Shown here piece after piece: positions 13,838-25,839 of a stretch of 64,000 nt of DNA. The position numbers were made by a program, and so were the translations under genes. The stretch is from Phragmites australis (lineage: Eukaryota; Streptophyta; Magnoliopsida; Poales; Poaceae). The stretch lies in the NCBI RefSeq assembly GCF_958298935.1, contig NC_084942.1:16375501-16439500 (forward strand), written 5' to 3'. The notes under the pieces were generated by a model. That model was not told the DNA's origin, did no database searches, and saw nothing but the letters and a program-made list of their open reading frames with translations. How positions within the stretch are numbered: the stretch's first letter is position 1; each line of letters opens with the position of its first letter.

Positions 13838-14117
13838 AGATAAAAATAGGACGGCAGATGCATTCTCCATCCATGGTGAGCTCTACCTGCTACTCCTCTC
13901 CTTCTCTTTGTGTCAATTCAAAAATCCATTTGATAGTAAAACACAGAACCTTTGCTTGCTTTCCTTGTGCAGGTTTGTTAATTGTAAAGGGAGAGAGGGA
14001 GGGAGGAGCGGGACTAGCTTCCCTCTTTCATGCTTGCCTCATCATGGCTTCTTTCTCCTTTAGCATCACTGCATCATTTGTGCCACTAAAGCTCCTTCCC
14101 TTGTGACCAATTTCTTG
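13838..14117 (+). promoter_or_regulatory. Probable 5' leader with a candidate intron upstream of the 14118 gene
   Basis: A weak TATA-like A-rich word (GATAAAAATAGG) lies near 13840, followed by pyrimidine-rich sequence typical of plant leaders. A GTGAGC donor at 13876 and a pyrimidine-rich TTGTGCAG acceptor ending at 13972 would define a 97-base leader intron. An upstream ATG at 13858 would then give a very short upstream frame ending just after the junction. Another short frame starts at 14044 and ends at 14106, just before the main start. Both could dampen translation. All of this is inferred from sequence alone. Confidence 0.35.
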
Positions 14118-14720
14118 ATGCCTCCCAGCTCCCAAATGGCAATACAACTCACACTCATACTCATTTCATGTAGCCTTTACAGTATGTATTCTTCTTCTTT
14201 CACGGCATCCTCATCGCTCGCATTGCTGGTTCTTGTCATCTCCACCTGCCTCTCCTTGCTCTTCTCCAACCTCAGACAGCTGCTCAAAGCCAACACCCAC
14301 AAAGGTCAGACTCCCCCTTCCATGGAGGAGGCTGTGCATCAGGAGAAGAACATTGTGCCACAACATGAGGTGCCTGATGATGGGCCAGAGGATTTGACGG
14401 GAAGCTTATCGGATTCTTCAGATTGCACTGTGAACGACGAAGAGCGCACCGAGGAGGGCTCGATGTCAGACGACGTCGATGACGACGATGAGAGTCTCAT
14501 TGAGATCTCTCTTGTTGATGGGCACTATGCGGGCGTGGGGCAAGGTGAGAAATATGCATTCAAGGAGAAGGACCTCCTCACTGAATTCTTGCCTGATTTG
14601 GTGCTTGACAAGAGAGACTTCATCGACATCTTGTCGGAGATCAGCGAGGAGGACAGCCTGATTGAGATTGACATTGCAAGAGGCTCCATCAAGTGCTCGA
14701 ACTTCGGTATCAAGGCGTGA
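14118..14720 (+). CDS. Acidic membrane-anchored plant protein of unknown function (intact)
   Basis: An open frame of 200 codons with no interruption. I chose the ATG at 14118; the ATG at 14136 has a G at +4 and is an alternative giving 194 residues. Residues about 9-24 and 33-49 are hydrophobic (LTLILISCSLY; SLALLVLVISTCLSLLF), suggesting a signal anchor or two membrane segments. A Lys/Gln-rich hinge is followed by a strongly acidic C-terminal half with Asp/Glu runs and two related motifs, ESLIEISLVDG and EDSLIEIDIARGSIKC, separated by LLTEFLPDLVLDKRDF. The paired S-L-I-E-I motifs resemble a small plant family I recognise only as uncharacterised. There is no retroelement signature. The TGA stop is followed by A/T-rich DNA with AATAAA at 15105. 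This is the only clearly intact host-like gene in the window. Its function is unknown. Confidence 0.75.
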   Translation: MPPSSQMAIQLTLILISCSLYSMYSSSFTASSSLALLVLVISTCLSLLFSNLRQLLKANTHKGQTPPSMEEAVHQEKNIVPQHEVPDDGPEDLTGSLSDSSDCTVNDEERTEEGSMSDDVDDDDESLIEISLVDGHYAGVGQGEKYAFKEKDLLTEFLPDLVLDKRDFIDILSEISEEDSLIEIDIARGSIKCSNFGIKA

Positions 14721-14775
14721 ACTTACCAAAGGTTTGGAGAAGCTGAAATCGTCCTCGGCATTGCTTCATAGCTTT

Positions 14776-15346
14776 GATCAGGGAAAGGTAGTAGGTTGTA
14801 CTTGGCCTACATGTAATGCTTTAAGGTGTTTGTTCACAAGAACTTATAATTTTCTTTTGTGATTCTTGGGTGAAAGCCTTGTTGCATCTTTTGATTGCGC
14901 TTTAATTTTTAATACTATAGTGGAAATAAGGCGCATGCACATATTCTCATATCTGTCAAGAGTCTCAGTAGGTGCTAATGATGCTGTCAGTGCTTTGCAT
15001 TTGTGTCTGTATCTGTCCCACTGCTACCATCGTCTATTTCAAAGTCTAGTATAACTGGTTAATTTTTCCATGTAAAGAAAATAATTTTGAACGCTTAATG
15101 TGATAATAAAAAACATTCAGTTGAACATATCAATGAGACACTAAAACTACCTTGAGGCAAATAAAGCTTAAGGTCAGCTTTTGTCCTTTTGAATGAAAAG
15201 TTCGACATTCATTCACTAAAAGGTACTGGCATATGGCCACAAAATCACTTGTTCAGCTTGTACATGTTTGTCCTATTAACAACCTGGTGTTTCATATGGA
15301 AAAAGGCTATAACCTACAAGGTCTTCATGATTTGGGCCTCTAATCT
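14776..15346 (+). repeat. First copy of a tandemly duplicated 3' flank
   Basis: This segment starts 55 bases after the stop codon of the 14118 gene and matches 15488-16057 in order and orientation. Shared landmarks are GATCAGGGAAA, GTAGGTTGTAC, GGCCTACATGTAAT, TTTGTGATTCTT and AAAAAGGCTATA. The offset is about 712 bases at the start and 719 at the end, with many substitutions and small gaps, so the duplication is old. Confidence 0.85.
15105..15110 (+). terminator. Candidate polyadenylation signal AATAAA
   Basis: A canonical AATAAA about 385 bases after the stop of the 14118 gene, in A/T-rich sequence. It lies inside the first copy of the duplicated 3' flank. Its use is not proven. Confidence 0.35.
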
Positions 15347-15487
15347 AAGCTTTAGCACATAAGTATCAGTATCCTAAACTAGTGCATTAATGTTTGCTTA
15401 TTGAGAAATACTGTAGGCTCGAAGATCCATCATTAGATAATAAGACCCATCTTTCTCTGCATTGATTCTTCAGTGGAAACCTTGTTC

Positions 15488-16057
15488 GATCAGGGAAATT
15501 TAGGCAGTAGGTTGTACCTGGCCTACATGTAATAATTCAAGGTTTTGGTTACAAGGATTTATGATTTTTCTTTGTGATTCTTCAGTGGAAGTCTTGTTTC
15601 ATTGTGCTTTGTTTTAAAATATTATAGGAGAAATAACGTGGTTGCACATATTTTGATCAAAATGAAATATATGTGTGCACGGCCTTTTGTTTCATTTACA
15701 CGTAGAGTTTCAGTACATGCTGATGGTGTCAGTGCTGTGCATTTGTAGGTATGTATGTACGTTCATCTATCCCAGAGTGTGGTTAACTGGATATTTTTCT
15801 CATATAAATAGTTACTTTTGACTGCTCGATACCATAACACTAAACATTCAGTTAAACATCTGAATGAAACTACCTGATGTGATTCAGAGATGGGGTCAAC
15901 TTTTGTCCTTCCGAATCCAAAGCGCAATGTTTACTTAGTAAAGGGTACAGGCATATGGCTCAAAAATCAGTTGTTTGGCTTGTGTGGCTGGGTCCTTTTA
16001 GCAACTTTTTTTTATTGGAAAAAGGCTATACGATCTTTGTGATTTGGGCTTCTATTA
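15488..16057 (+). repeat. Second copy of the duplicated 3' flank
   Basis: Counterpart of 14776-15346. Only non-coding 3' sequence is duplicated, since the copy contains no trace of the coding region. It ends exactly where the MITE begins. Confidence 0.85.
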
Positions 16058-16312
16058 CTACCTCCGTTCTTAAATAGATATTGTCCTAAAATACGTCCAG
16101 TCAAATTTTAAAAACATTAACCACTAATATGCACAAAACTATTAAGGTTTGGCACATGAAAATGATAGTAATGAATTTATCATAAAAATACTTTAACATC
16201 ATCTAATTTTTATTAACTTTTATCAAAAGATAGTTGTCAAAAGTAATAATTAAATATATTTATTAGAGATTATGTTGATGTCCTAAACGACAAATAAAAG
16301 CGACAGAGGTAG
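16058..16312. mobile_element. Stowaway-like MITE (Tc1/mariner type), 255 bp
   Basis: The element starts CTACCTCCGTTC and ends with the near-complement GACAGAGGTAG, flanked by TA on both sides (16056-16057 and 16313-16314). Size, the TA target duplication, the C-T-A/C-C-C-T-C-C-G terminus and the A/T-rich interior fit the Stowaway class of grass MITEs. It has no coding capacity. Confidence 0.85.
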
Positions 16313-16878
16313 TATTAACTTCAGCACTCGAGTACCAGTGTCCTCTACTAGTGCTAGTACTAGATCAATGTATGGTTGTTAGAGAAGTAATGCAGGCTTA
16401 AATGACCACTTATCATTGAGTAGTACTTAGACATGGAAAGATTTGACATTGAGCTCTTTTCGGGTATGACAACACGTACTCAGGTAGATTGCATACTGAT
16501 TAAATGTACTTAGGAATTGAGCCTATCTTAGTTGGTTGGGGGTATAAATATATGTCTAAACAACATAAGTTTGAGTCCTTCTGAACACGAATTTAAATGC
16601 ATATTTTAAAAAATGGTTGTATGCATTTTGGACTTCTTGATGTCTTGCTGATGCAGATGCCAGAAGTTATACTTCTATTATCTCAAAAAATACGTGTTGC
16701 CATACAAAAACGCGGTTTTCCAACTTGTGCGCGACCACTTGTGCTTTTCTTGCTTATGGTAAAATACTGACATAACCAGAAGTGTGGTTTCACTCTTTTT
16801 TTTTTCTGGCATATCGTTCGGCTTATTTTGAGAAGAAAGGACAGATTAGCAATGAGAACATTCCCAATTTGTCACGGA
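16313..16878. other. Intergenic stretch, no recognised gene
   Basis: A/T-rich DNA following the MITE. No coding or element signature was seen. Confidence 0.5.
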
Positions 16879-16934
16879 CTTAGCACAAATCAATGTAAAC
16901 AAAGCACTTAGCACAAATCAATGTAAACAAAGCA
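16879..16934. repeat. Perfect 28-bp tandem duplication
   Basis: Two identical 28-base units lie head to tail (16879-16906 and 16907-16934), each beginning CTTAGCACAAATC. With no divergence between the copies, the duplication is recent. Confidence 0.95.
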
Positions 16935-19779
16935 CAAGTCATCTTCCACTGCTCATCCAGGTTTAAATCTGCTCGATCCCATTCAGCAACCTGCAGCAAA
17001 GCCGCCACAGCAGCTGCCTCCTCCACATCCCTCTACACTCCCTTGTGCACACCGCCTCCATTGCCGTCGCAAGTGAAGCCACCAAACCGTCCTGTAGGTG
17101 TAGCTGTGGTCACCGGTGTGTTTTTATAAATTTCCATTTGAATTCAAAAATCTGTTTGAACGTTTTGAGCGGTATTTTACTGAAATTTCGGTTATCAACG
17201 ATAACAAAAAAAGTCTCTATACGTTGGGTCCAGCGCTCGTTCATAGTTAGCGCAGAAGCACCGGCTTGTCTCACTGCAAGCAGCAGCGATTCACACTCTA
17301 GGATCCAGTGTCACAACTCAGGTCCAACATCACTACCGGCCCAGGAATTCACTCCTGGGGTAAGTGTCACCTCCAGAACCAATGCACCATTACCTTGTTC
17401 TTCACCACCGGCCACCGTGCCCTGTGATTTAGAGCAACTCGCTTACACATGCGCCAATGCTTTTCAAGAGAACTTATTATGCAATGAACATAATTGACCT
17501 TATTGCAAAATCAATGTCTTACTTTATAAATTCGAGAGAATAGGAGAACAGTAGCTGGACAAACTGTCGGTTCAATCCGATTGAGATGCCAATTCAGGTG
17601 CCTAATCAAATAGAACCCCTGTAGCCACTGGGACCCATTGTGTCGACAGGGCCCATTCTGCAGTCGGCAAGACCCGTTTCACGTTTGTAGTAGTTTGTCA
17701 ACCCTGGTTCGGTGCTTCATCCTATTACTGTTAATCATAAGCTACCTGTCAACTTTGACTAATAACATTTAAAAAATATTTAGTTAAGTAAGCTGAACAT
17801 CATTATGTAAAAAAAGTAAACTGAACATAGTTCTTCACAAAAAAATAGACATAGTATTGTTAGATTTGTCACTAAAGGTACTCTAATATTATTGTTATAT
17901 ACTCATAAATGTTTGCATCTGTATTTGTACACAATTGGCAGCCAAAGTGCGAACAATAAAGTCAAAGTTGACAAGAATTTGAAAACTTAGTCCCATTTCT
18001 TTTTGAGCGAGTAAACTATTTTCATAGATTTGACATGTGCCAGCAAGCTTCCAGAGACAAAGCTCCTTAAGCAAAACTAACGTAAGTTCTAGGCCATTTT
18101 TATTTTCCATTGAAATCTTTCTGATGCTTGATTTTGCAATTTTCCATATAATCATGAATGTTATAGTTAGGCCACTTTTGTCCATGAGGTTGGTCATTGG
18201 TGCGTTGTGGGAGAGGTTCATAACCCACTACAAGAGGTTTGTATTGTACTCCCATTGTTCATGATGCAGCAAGATTAGTTGTATCATGTTGCAGCATTTT
18301 TTACAGAGCTCACAAGCCCGTGGACACTCAAGAAGAGGTGCCTTACTATTTCAAGTTGCAAAGACACATTGCACAAAGCCGGTGAGCCATGCTCTTTCTT
18401 GCAATCTATTTGTCATGTTGAACCAGCTGCTAAACAAAGAACCTAAATTTCAGGCGAGTTCATGTCCTCCAGATGCGCTCTTTGAAATTTAAACAAATTG
18501 ATCCAAGGATTTTGATGCCTATGATGAGGCTTCTGTGTACTATCCATGTGGAGTAAAATGCAAGTGATGGACTCGGAATTAAGTTCAGAAAATTGTAAAG
18601 CACGACAATGTAAGCTAAGGAATTCATGCAACATGTCATTCTATATATTTTGGTTTTATGGACTAACTGTTCATCGAAGTCATATCCAATTTCGTTTTTC
18701 CTTAGCTTCTTGTGATCCTAACAAAGAAAAATAAATCTTGAAATAAATGCAATGGACACAAATTTGATATAAAGTAAAAGTAAAAGTAAAAAACAAATGA
18801 GATGAGAAATAAGGAGCAAAATCGTTTTGTTTTAGCTCAAAAATAGATCATTGACATATCAAAAAGTTGGTCCTGATTATTAGGTATTGATCCCATCATG
18901 AACATGCTCCCAACTTCAATTATACAACATATTCTTGCCAAAAATCTCCCCAGACTTGCAAACCTTATTCAAATTGGTGAAGACATGGAGTTGGGAAACG
19001 GAGTACATTATCTCACATTCCAACTGGAATAAGAAGATATCATCATCTCTAATGACTCAATGCACTACTAAATTATGCAAGTGGCGGTGTTGGCCAAGAG
19101 TTTAGGCAGTAGAGCTGGTACTCCTTTTGGGCAATAGAGACGCTCATGTAAAAGCAGAGCACAAAATTTAAATACTTCAAAACAGTAATTGGGTGACTAA
19201 CGGTGAACGCTACATTAAAAAACACGACATTGTAACACGAGAGAACATGCATATTTAGGTGGCTATGCTGGTCCTCACTCTTCTCAATTATCTCCTCTTA
19301 GACAATCTTGCTCTATATGTATTTCTACTACCATGCTCGTTTTACCTCTCTTGCCACAGTGCCATGGCAAGTGATTGACCTCTGTTTACAGGAGTTAGCT
19401 AGGGGCTATAGGATCTTCAACATTTTTCAAGATCATGGCTCGTGACTTAAATATCTAAAATTTAGTAGATTTCTAAGTAATGAACGTCACTTTAATTTAT
19501 GGCTAACTTTTATTTTTGGCTAAAGAAATAAATTCCATTTTGAGCTAAATTTCCTTTTTTTTTTGGCTAAAAGTTGTTGACAGTTTTCACAAATTTTTTA
19601 CAAGTTTTAGAAATTCTTAAACTAGGTCTACAAAATTGTTGATAGGTATATCTATAATAAGTATCCACAACGCATGTATCCCTTACTCGTTCCGGTGAGT
19701 GTCTTAACCTCCATGGAGTAAATAAGGCACGTGCTAATATTTTTGGTACATAATTGTATCCGAGCAGAGTTCTTAGGTT
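16935..19779. other. Intergenic stretch, no recognised gene
   Basis: Short frames only. The 150-codon plus frame at 17045-17497 and the 108-codon minus frame at 17895-18221 show no family motif and are interrupted on any extension. No element termini were identified. Confidence 0.45.
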
Positions 19780-20566
19780 GAATTTTTACAAATGGACCCT
19801 CCAGAAAACATTGTCCAAAAATGCACCCTTCGCACGGCACCATGACCTTTGGCGCTATTGGTCCACTGCACGGCGCCACCAGATTTGGCACCATGCACTT
19901 GCCATGTAAGATGTGCACTGGAAGTCCTCGCTAACGTGGCCTAGCACGGTGTCAAAGGATATGGCATCGTAGGTCAATGGCACAATGCCACAACCGTTGG
20001 CGTCATGCTATGGGACATAGCAGCAGGCTCGCTTCTTTCTCTGCTCTCTCCCTCTCACTTTCCCCACCAGACTCAAGAAAAGACGCAAGTGTTGATGCCT
20101 CTCCTCTCTCCTCCCTCTCCTTCCCTCATTCAAATCAATCAATTCTGCAAGGATTGAAGCCTTTATTTTTGGTGGAATAGGATTATCAAGGTAATCACCC
20201 TCCCTTCCCTTAATTTTTTCCAATAGAAACTCTTTGTGGTGAGACTGGGAGGGAGAGCTAGAATCTAGGGTTTGTTGTAATGTTGGATTGGTAGCTCATT
20301 TTTTTTTCAATTAGAACTTTGAATTGAATGAACTAGAATCGGATTAGCACTTTGATGTATGAAATGTATTTAGTAGACTCCATGTGTGGCATGTTTGAAG
20401 TGATATATGGCATGTTGAAGTAATATATGTATTTTTTCATATAGTTTGATATATGCCTATCAATTATTCACTCAATGCACTTTTAAGAGAAATATGTAGT
20501 TTTTCATTTAGTTTGATATATTCCTATCAATTACCTCTTGAAAGATTTGGGTTCACTTTGTAGCGT

Positions 20567-20891
20567 TGAGATGTCATTGAACTCGAGAGTGTCTCAGAGG
20601 AGGGACAATAAAAAGTATCCCACCGTAAAAGAGTGTGATGCCCCGGTGCCTCCCGCTCTTCCCATTCCAAACAGTTAGTGTAGAGTGGCTATTGAGGTCA
20701 AACAGTCAAGGCATCCTTTCACGGTTGCCTGAGCTTACTACACTTGTGTGTATTATCAGTAAGTGCATACTAGCCATTTGATACTAATCATGGTACTATA
20801 TGGTTGTTGATTTCTTTTTCACAATTTGACAGGAGGACATGAAATACTTCTATAGGATCAATTACACTATAATATGGCAATCACAAGGGAG
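20567..20891 (+). pseudogene. GRF-type zinc-finger gene, 5' part (broken by Copia insertion)
   Basis: After a pyrimidine-rich acceptor (TTTGTAG, ending at 20561) an ATG at about 20571 opens a frame with VKQSRHPFTVA followed by AYYTC. This matches the GRF finger pattern (paired Cys, then a small aromatic-Cys segment) of large grass GRF proteins. In-frame stops occur after IPNS and in place of an Arg before AYYTC. A GTAAGT donor at 20759 and an acceptor TTTGACAG ending at 20832 suggest one intron. The frame stops where the Copia LTR starts at 20892, and the gene resumes at 29128. Confidence 0.65.
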
Positions 20892-22224
20892 TGAATGATA
20901 GTGGAAACCAAATTCAAAGATTAATTTACCCAAATCGAAAATAGACGTAAACTCGGTATTCCACTCGAGACAGATTGCACACACTCTACTAAAATTGATG
21001 TAGAGTAAGATCAGGCGATCTGATTGCCCTCAAAATTAGTCAGAAGAAACTAGATTCAAATAAGAAATTATTCCGATAAGAATCAGGTCAATCAGATATG
21101 TGGATCAAGAAATATGCCTAATAAAAGTTGGTTGTACCACACAAAATCGAATAGATCGAAACCTTGTCGATAACAAACAAAAAACTACTCGAGATCAAAT
21201 CAAAGCCACTTGAAATTTTCTTGGATCAACTAGTGGATATTCTAGCAAGGTTTTGGATGGATTAAGCCAAGATGAAACTCTACAAAAACACAAAATTAAT
21301 TGAAAATCAAAACCAAGCATGCAGAATATAGAACATAGAGAAAATTCTGAATCAACAACTCATCAACTTACGAAACTTGATTTTCATTGCATAGATGAGT
21401 TTACAAGATGCATCTCCAAAGCATCCAATAAGGATTCCATGAAATCCCAAAACCTTAGACAAATTACATCTGCTCTCATTTGCTTGCAACACCCTTGCCT
21501 TACTTTGAGAGGCTGAGACCCTTCTCAATATATAGCCTCCCAAACCGACCTTGGTTTGAAAACAAATCTTATACGGTCACGTATGCAACACATGCAACAT
21601 GCAGCCGTATCTACAATAACATCCTTGTTGTATCCTACTTGGACACAAACCATACCAAAACACGTCCACTCATAACTAAATCCAACTCGTGCCCAAGTCC
21701 TACTCTGACTCGCACTTGACTCCTTATGGGACTGGACTCTTCGACTAGTCAGATCACAGTCCGACCTTGCCGTGTACTCGAACAACTCCATCATCCGAAC
21801 ACACCATCTAGTTTCCGACGACCTTGCCTACGTCTTCCCTTCCCGCAACACACCTAGTTGCACACCTACAACCTTGCCTTCACGTACATTGTTCTCTAGC
21901 CCAAACGTCCCGCATGACATACTTGATCACTAAAATCTTGGTTCCTCCCTGAACCTAGTTTTGATCTCGTCATCGACCACGTTCTCCATCAAAGCAACAC
22001 CTATAAATGAATCAAACAACAAATAAGTATGAGCACAAGTCCTTTCTAACTTGACTCAAGATCAGTTCATGCAACACTACTCACATGAGTATATTGCATC
22101 ATCTCTACGCTAACACTAGCATATAAGCACATCTAAACAACATCTTAGCAACTCACGAACATTATCCTAATGTCATTATGCTAAATCACTTTGCCTTACC
22201 AATTTTTTATCACATGATCTCACA
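20892..22224 (-). repeat. Copia 3' LTR (element sense is minus)
   Basis: It starts TGAATGATAGTGG and ends GATCTCACA on the plus strand, that is TGTGAGATC...CATTCA in element sense. It aligns over its whole length with 27783-29127. A manual count over the first 500 bases gives about 9 differences per 100, so the insertion is not recent. Confidence 0.93.
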
Positions 22225-22239
22225 ATCTCCCCCTTCATG
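22225..22239 (-). promoter_or_regulatory. Copia polypurine tract
   Basis: Directly next to the 3' LTR, the minus strand reads GAAGGGGGAGAT and then TGTGAG of the LTR. This is the position and composition needed to prime plus-strand DNA synthesis in LTR elements. Confidence 0.85.
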
Positions 22240-22699
22240 AAAACATTGGTAACCCTCATGTGAACATTGGCATCCTCTTAACAGAAATGATTTGATTTTA
22301 AAATCAAACGCAAAGTGAAATCAAAAGATCAACAAAAAACCAAAAATTGTTGATACGGAAAATCTCTCCCTCTATGAGAAAAAAAGGGGAAACAATTCTC
22401 CCAAAATGAGCAACTCTCCTATCAATGCATATTTCTTTGATCTTTCACATATTAACTATTTTTTAGCATTTAGCACATAACTTTGATACTTTCACATTTA
22501 TCATTTTTATTAAAGATTAAAGCAATCAAGAGAATTTAACCATGACAAGATTTAATTCAAGTTGTCATTCAATTTAGAAAGTCATGACATCCTACATATA
22601 TAGATATGAAGGTGCAAAAACTCCCATGTAGCAAAAGCATTGGCTTTTAAAAGTCACATATGTATCAGATATGACACTCATCATATTTAATTGTTTTCT
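22240..22699 (-). other. Copia non-coding segment between RNase H and the polypurine tract
   Basis: About 460 bases of A/T-rich sequence after the last RNase H homology. No envelope-like or extra frame is visible. Confidence 0.6.
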
Positions 22700-24260
22700 C
22701 ATTTTTAAATTCTAACAAACTCCAAGGTATCAGAACTCCCCCTCAAAACAATCCCATAGAACGAATAACACCAAGTTTTCCTCGAAGAAAAGCAAAGCGA
22801 GAAGAATCCAAAGGTTTTGAAAATGTCTGCCAATTGGTGTCCAGTATTCATATGGAGAAGTTCAATGTTCCTTTTTTCCACATTGTTTCTAATAAAATGA
22901 AATATGATATCAATGTGTTTAGTCTGAGAATATTGCATAGTGTTTTTTGCAATACTTGTAGTAGTGTTATCATAAAAAAGTGGAACACTCTCTAAATTAA
23001 CCCCATAATCTTTAAGTGTAGCAACTATCCAAAGAGTTTGTGGACAACTAGCAATAGCTATATATTCAGATTCAGAAGTAGATTATGCAACAGAGGACTG
23101 TTTCCTAGATGACTATGCAACAAGAGAATTACCCAGAAAATGACATGTACCAGATATACTTTTTCTATCAATTCTACAATCTCCAAAATCAGCATCAGAA
23201 AAAAAGTCTTAAGATAATAGATGAAGAAGCAGTCTTAAGCTAATAGATGAAGAAAGAGGAGGACAAATGTCAAAATCTTGAGTACCATAAAGATACCCGA
23301 GAATCTGTTTGACAGCTTGTCGATGTGAAGCATATGGGGAAGCTTGAAATCGTGCACACAACCATACAACAAATTGTATGTCTTCCCTTGAAGCGGTGAG
23401 ATACAAAAGTGATCCAATCATACTTCTATACTCTGTTTTGATCAATCAGCTCACAATTTTCATTAGGATCAAGTGCCATTGCCGCTCCAATGGGTCTCAT
23501 GATTGGCTTGCTATTTTCCATCTCAAAACGTCGTAGCAGGTCTCGTGGATACTTACTTTGATGAACAAAAGTACCTTCCTTTTTTTGTTTGACTTGAAGA
23601 CCCAAAAAGTATGTAAGTTCACCAATCATACTCATGTCAAATTCCCTGCTCATTGTTTCAGAAAACTATGACACTAAAGCATGATAAGAACAACCAAAGA
23701 TGATATTATCTACATAAATCTGAACAAATAGTTGATCATTGTCATGCTTGAGCACAAACAATGTCTTGTCCACTTTTCCCATTACAAAACTCTTTTCAAG
23801 TAAGAAAGTTTTTAATGTATCGTACCATGCTCTAGGGGCTTATTTTAAACCATACAAAGCTTTAGACAACTTGTATACATGATCTGAATATTTAGGATTT
23901 TCAAAACCTGGTGGTTGCTTAATATAAACCTCTTCATTAATGTAGCCATTCAGAAAAGCACTTTTGACATCCATTTGATATAATCTAAAGCCTTTAAATG
24001 CAGCAAAAGCTAAAATAATTCTAATGGCTTCTAGTCTAGCAATCGGAGTAAAAATTTCATCAAAATCTAGACCTTCCACATGTGTAAAACCCTAAGCTAC
24101 AAGTCTAGCTTTGTTTCTAATAACAACACCATCCTCACTTTGTTTATTTTTGAAAACCCATCTAGTACCGATAAGGGTATGACCCAGAGGATGTGCGACT
24201 AGCTTTCAGACTTTGTTGCATTCAAAATTTTCAAGTTCCTTATGCATGGCATTGATCCAA
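22700..24260 (-). pseudogene. Copia reverse transcriptase and RNase H (broken)
   Basis: Minus-strand frames run from TRWVFKNKQ (near 24160) through GLDFDEIFTPIARLEAIR, MDVKSAFLNG and KALYGLK to the active-site box. The box reads YVDN instead of YVDD because the second Asp codon is AAT at 23705-23707. GELTYFLGLQ and LYLTASREDIQF follow, then RNase H with ADFGDCRID, SESEYIA and LFYDNTT, so the RNase H acidic residues are present. Stops lie after YHALVS, in place of Trp in the RNase H region, and elsewhere. The domain order is right for Copia. The enzyme normally makes element cDNA. This copy is inactive. Confidence 0.92.
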
Positions 24261-24529
24261 TATTCACTAGTTAATGCATGTGAAACATCTTTGAGTTCAA
24301 AAGAAGCAACAAAAGCTGAATGAGCATGAGAATTATAATAAATAAACCTGGATCATGTGACTCGATCATGCAAATCTCTAATCATCTGCTTAGGTGGATG
24401 ACTCCGCTGAATGTGCAAAGGTGCTGTCACCCGAAAAGTAATCTCTTCTTATCCTTCAACATGTACAGATGCTGTAGTAATTTGTGGATGTCCAACTATA
24501 GCCGAAGTAGTTGAAGGTGCCAAGGGATC

Positions 24530-25540
24530 TACAACTTATTGCGTCATAGTAATTAACATCTCATCCTCATTCTCATCACCATCATCTACAAATATGCTCT
24601 CAGACTCCCCCCGAATATGTGTACCTATAGCTGTATAATTTGGTCCAGTTACAGTACTAGCCTCATCAAAAGTCACCTCATAGGTTTCAACAATTTTGTT
24701 AGTCTCCAAAACTAGCATATGATAGCCATGAGTATGAGCAAGATATCCAAGAAAAATACCATCGGTTGATCTGGACTCAAATTTATCCAAATTTCTAGAT
24801 TTCAACACAAAGCATTTACAGCCAAAAACTCTAAAGTGAGATACACTAGTCCTATGTCCAAACTGCAGCTTATATGAAGTTTTATCCAATTTAGATATCA
24901 AGAAAACACAGTTTGTAACATAACAAGCAGTAGATATAGCTTTAACCCAAAATTTTCGAGGTATAGAAAATACATCTAACATGGTTCTAGCCATCTCAAC
25001 CAGAGTTCTATTCTTCTTTCAACTACACCATTTTATTGAGGTACTCTAGGTGATAAAAATTGATGTTCAATACCTTTTTCAGCACAAAAGAGATCAAAAG
25101 AAGAATTCTTAAATTCAGTTCCATTATCACTTCTAATCGCTCTCAAGGATCCTAGGAGATCAACAGACAATCTAAGAACTAAACTTCTAAAATAACCAAA
25201 AGCTACATCCTTATATGCCATAAAGTAAACCCAAGAATATCTAGAGTAGGCATCAACAATAATAAGCACGTACCATTTACCTCCAAAAGATTGAACTTTA
25301 GAAGGTCCAAAAGTATTAAGGTGTAAAAGTTGACCTGACATATTTGTCATAATCATAGTAATAGGTGGATGTGAACCTGAAAGCATTTTACCATGTCTAC
25401 AAAAAGAGAATACTAACTAACTATCATCCTTAAGCTTAGGCACGCCACAAATAAGATCTAAACCACTAACTCGAGTGAGATGATCGAGATGAATATGACC
25501 AAGTCTTCGATGCCAAAAGAATAGATCTTTAGAAACATTA
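24530..25540 (-). pseudogene. Copia GAG-pre-integrase and integrase (broken)
   Basis: Minus-strand reading gives the zinc-binding segment FWHRRLGHIHLDHL (near 25500), then the integrase core with GGKWYVLIIVDAYSRYSW and IRSDNGTEF. The later C-terminal part is MARTMLDVFSIPRKFW with FRVFGCKCFVL and IFLGY. The first catalytic Asp, expected in LHLDxFGP, is Asn (AAT at 25315-25317). A TAA interrupts the core just before NGVVER, and a frameshift follows it. The family inserts element cDNA into chromosomes. Two lesions rule out activity here. Confidence 0.92.
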
Positions 25541-25839
25541 GAAATAATACATCTAAGCTTAGAAGAAGGTGATGCATCAAAGCCAGCTTTAAAAACTCTT
25601 CCAAATCATGAGATTCTAAAAACCAGAACCTGAAGCATCTAATACTTTGCATTCATTTTTCTTAAAAGCACACCTCAAGATCTTCATCAATCATTTGTGA
25701 GATAGAAAGCAAATTAAATTCCAAGTTCTTGACTAAAGCAATATCCTTAAACATAAACTTGTTATCTGCACTGTACCTTTTACAACAACTAATGTAAAAG
25801 AAGCATATTCAAAAGTAACACTTTCAGCACGAGATGCAC

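Noticed and set aside
22240..22699. Possible envelope-like gene between Copia RNase H and the LTR
   Set aside because: Only about 460 A/T-rich bases with no membrane-protein frame.
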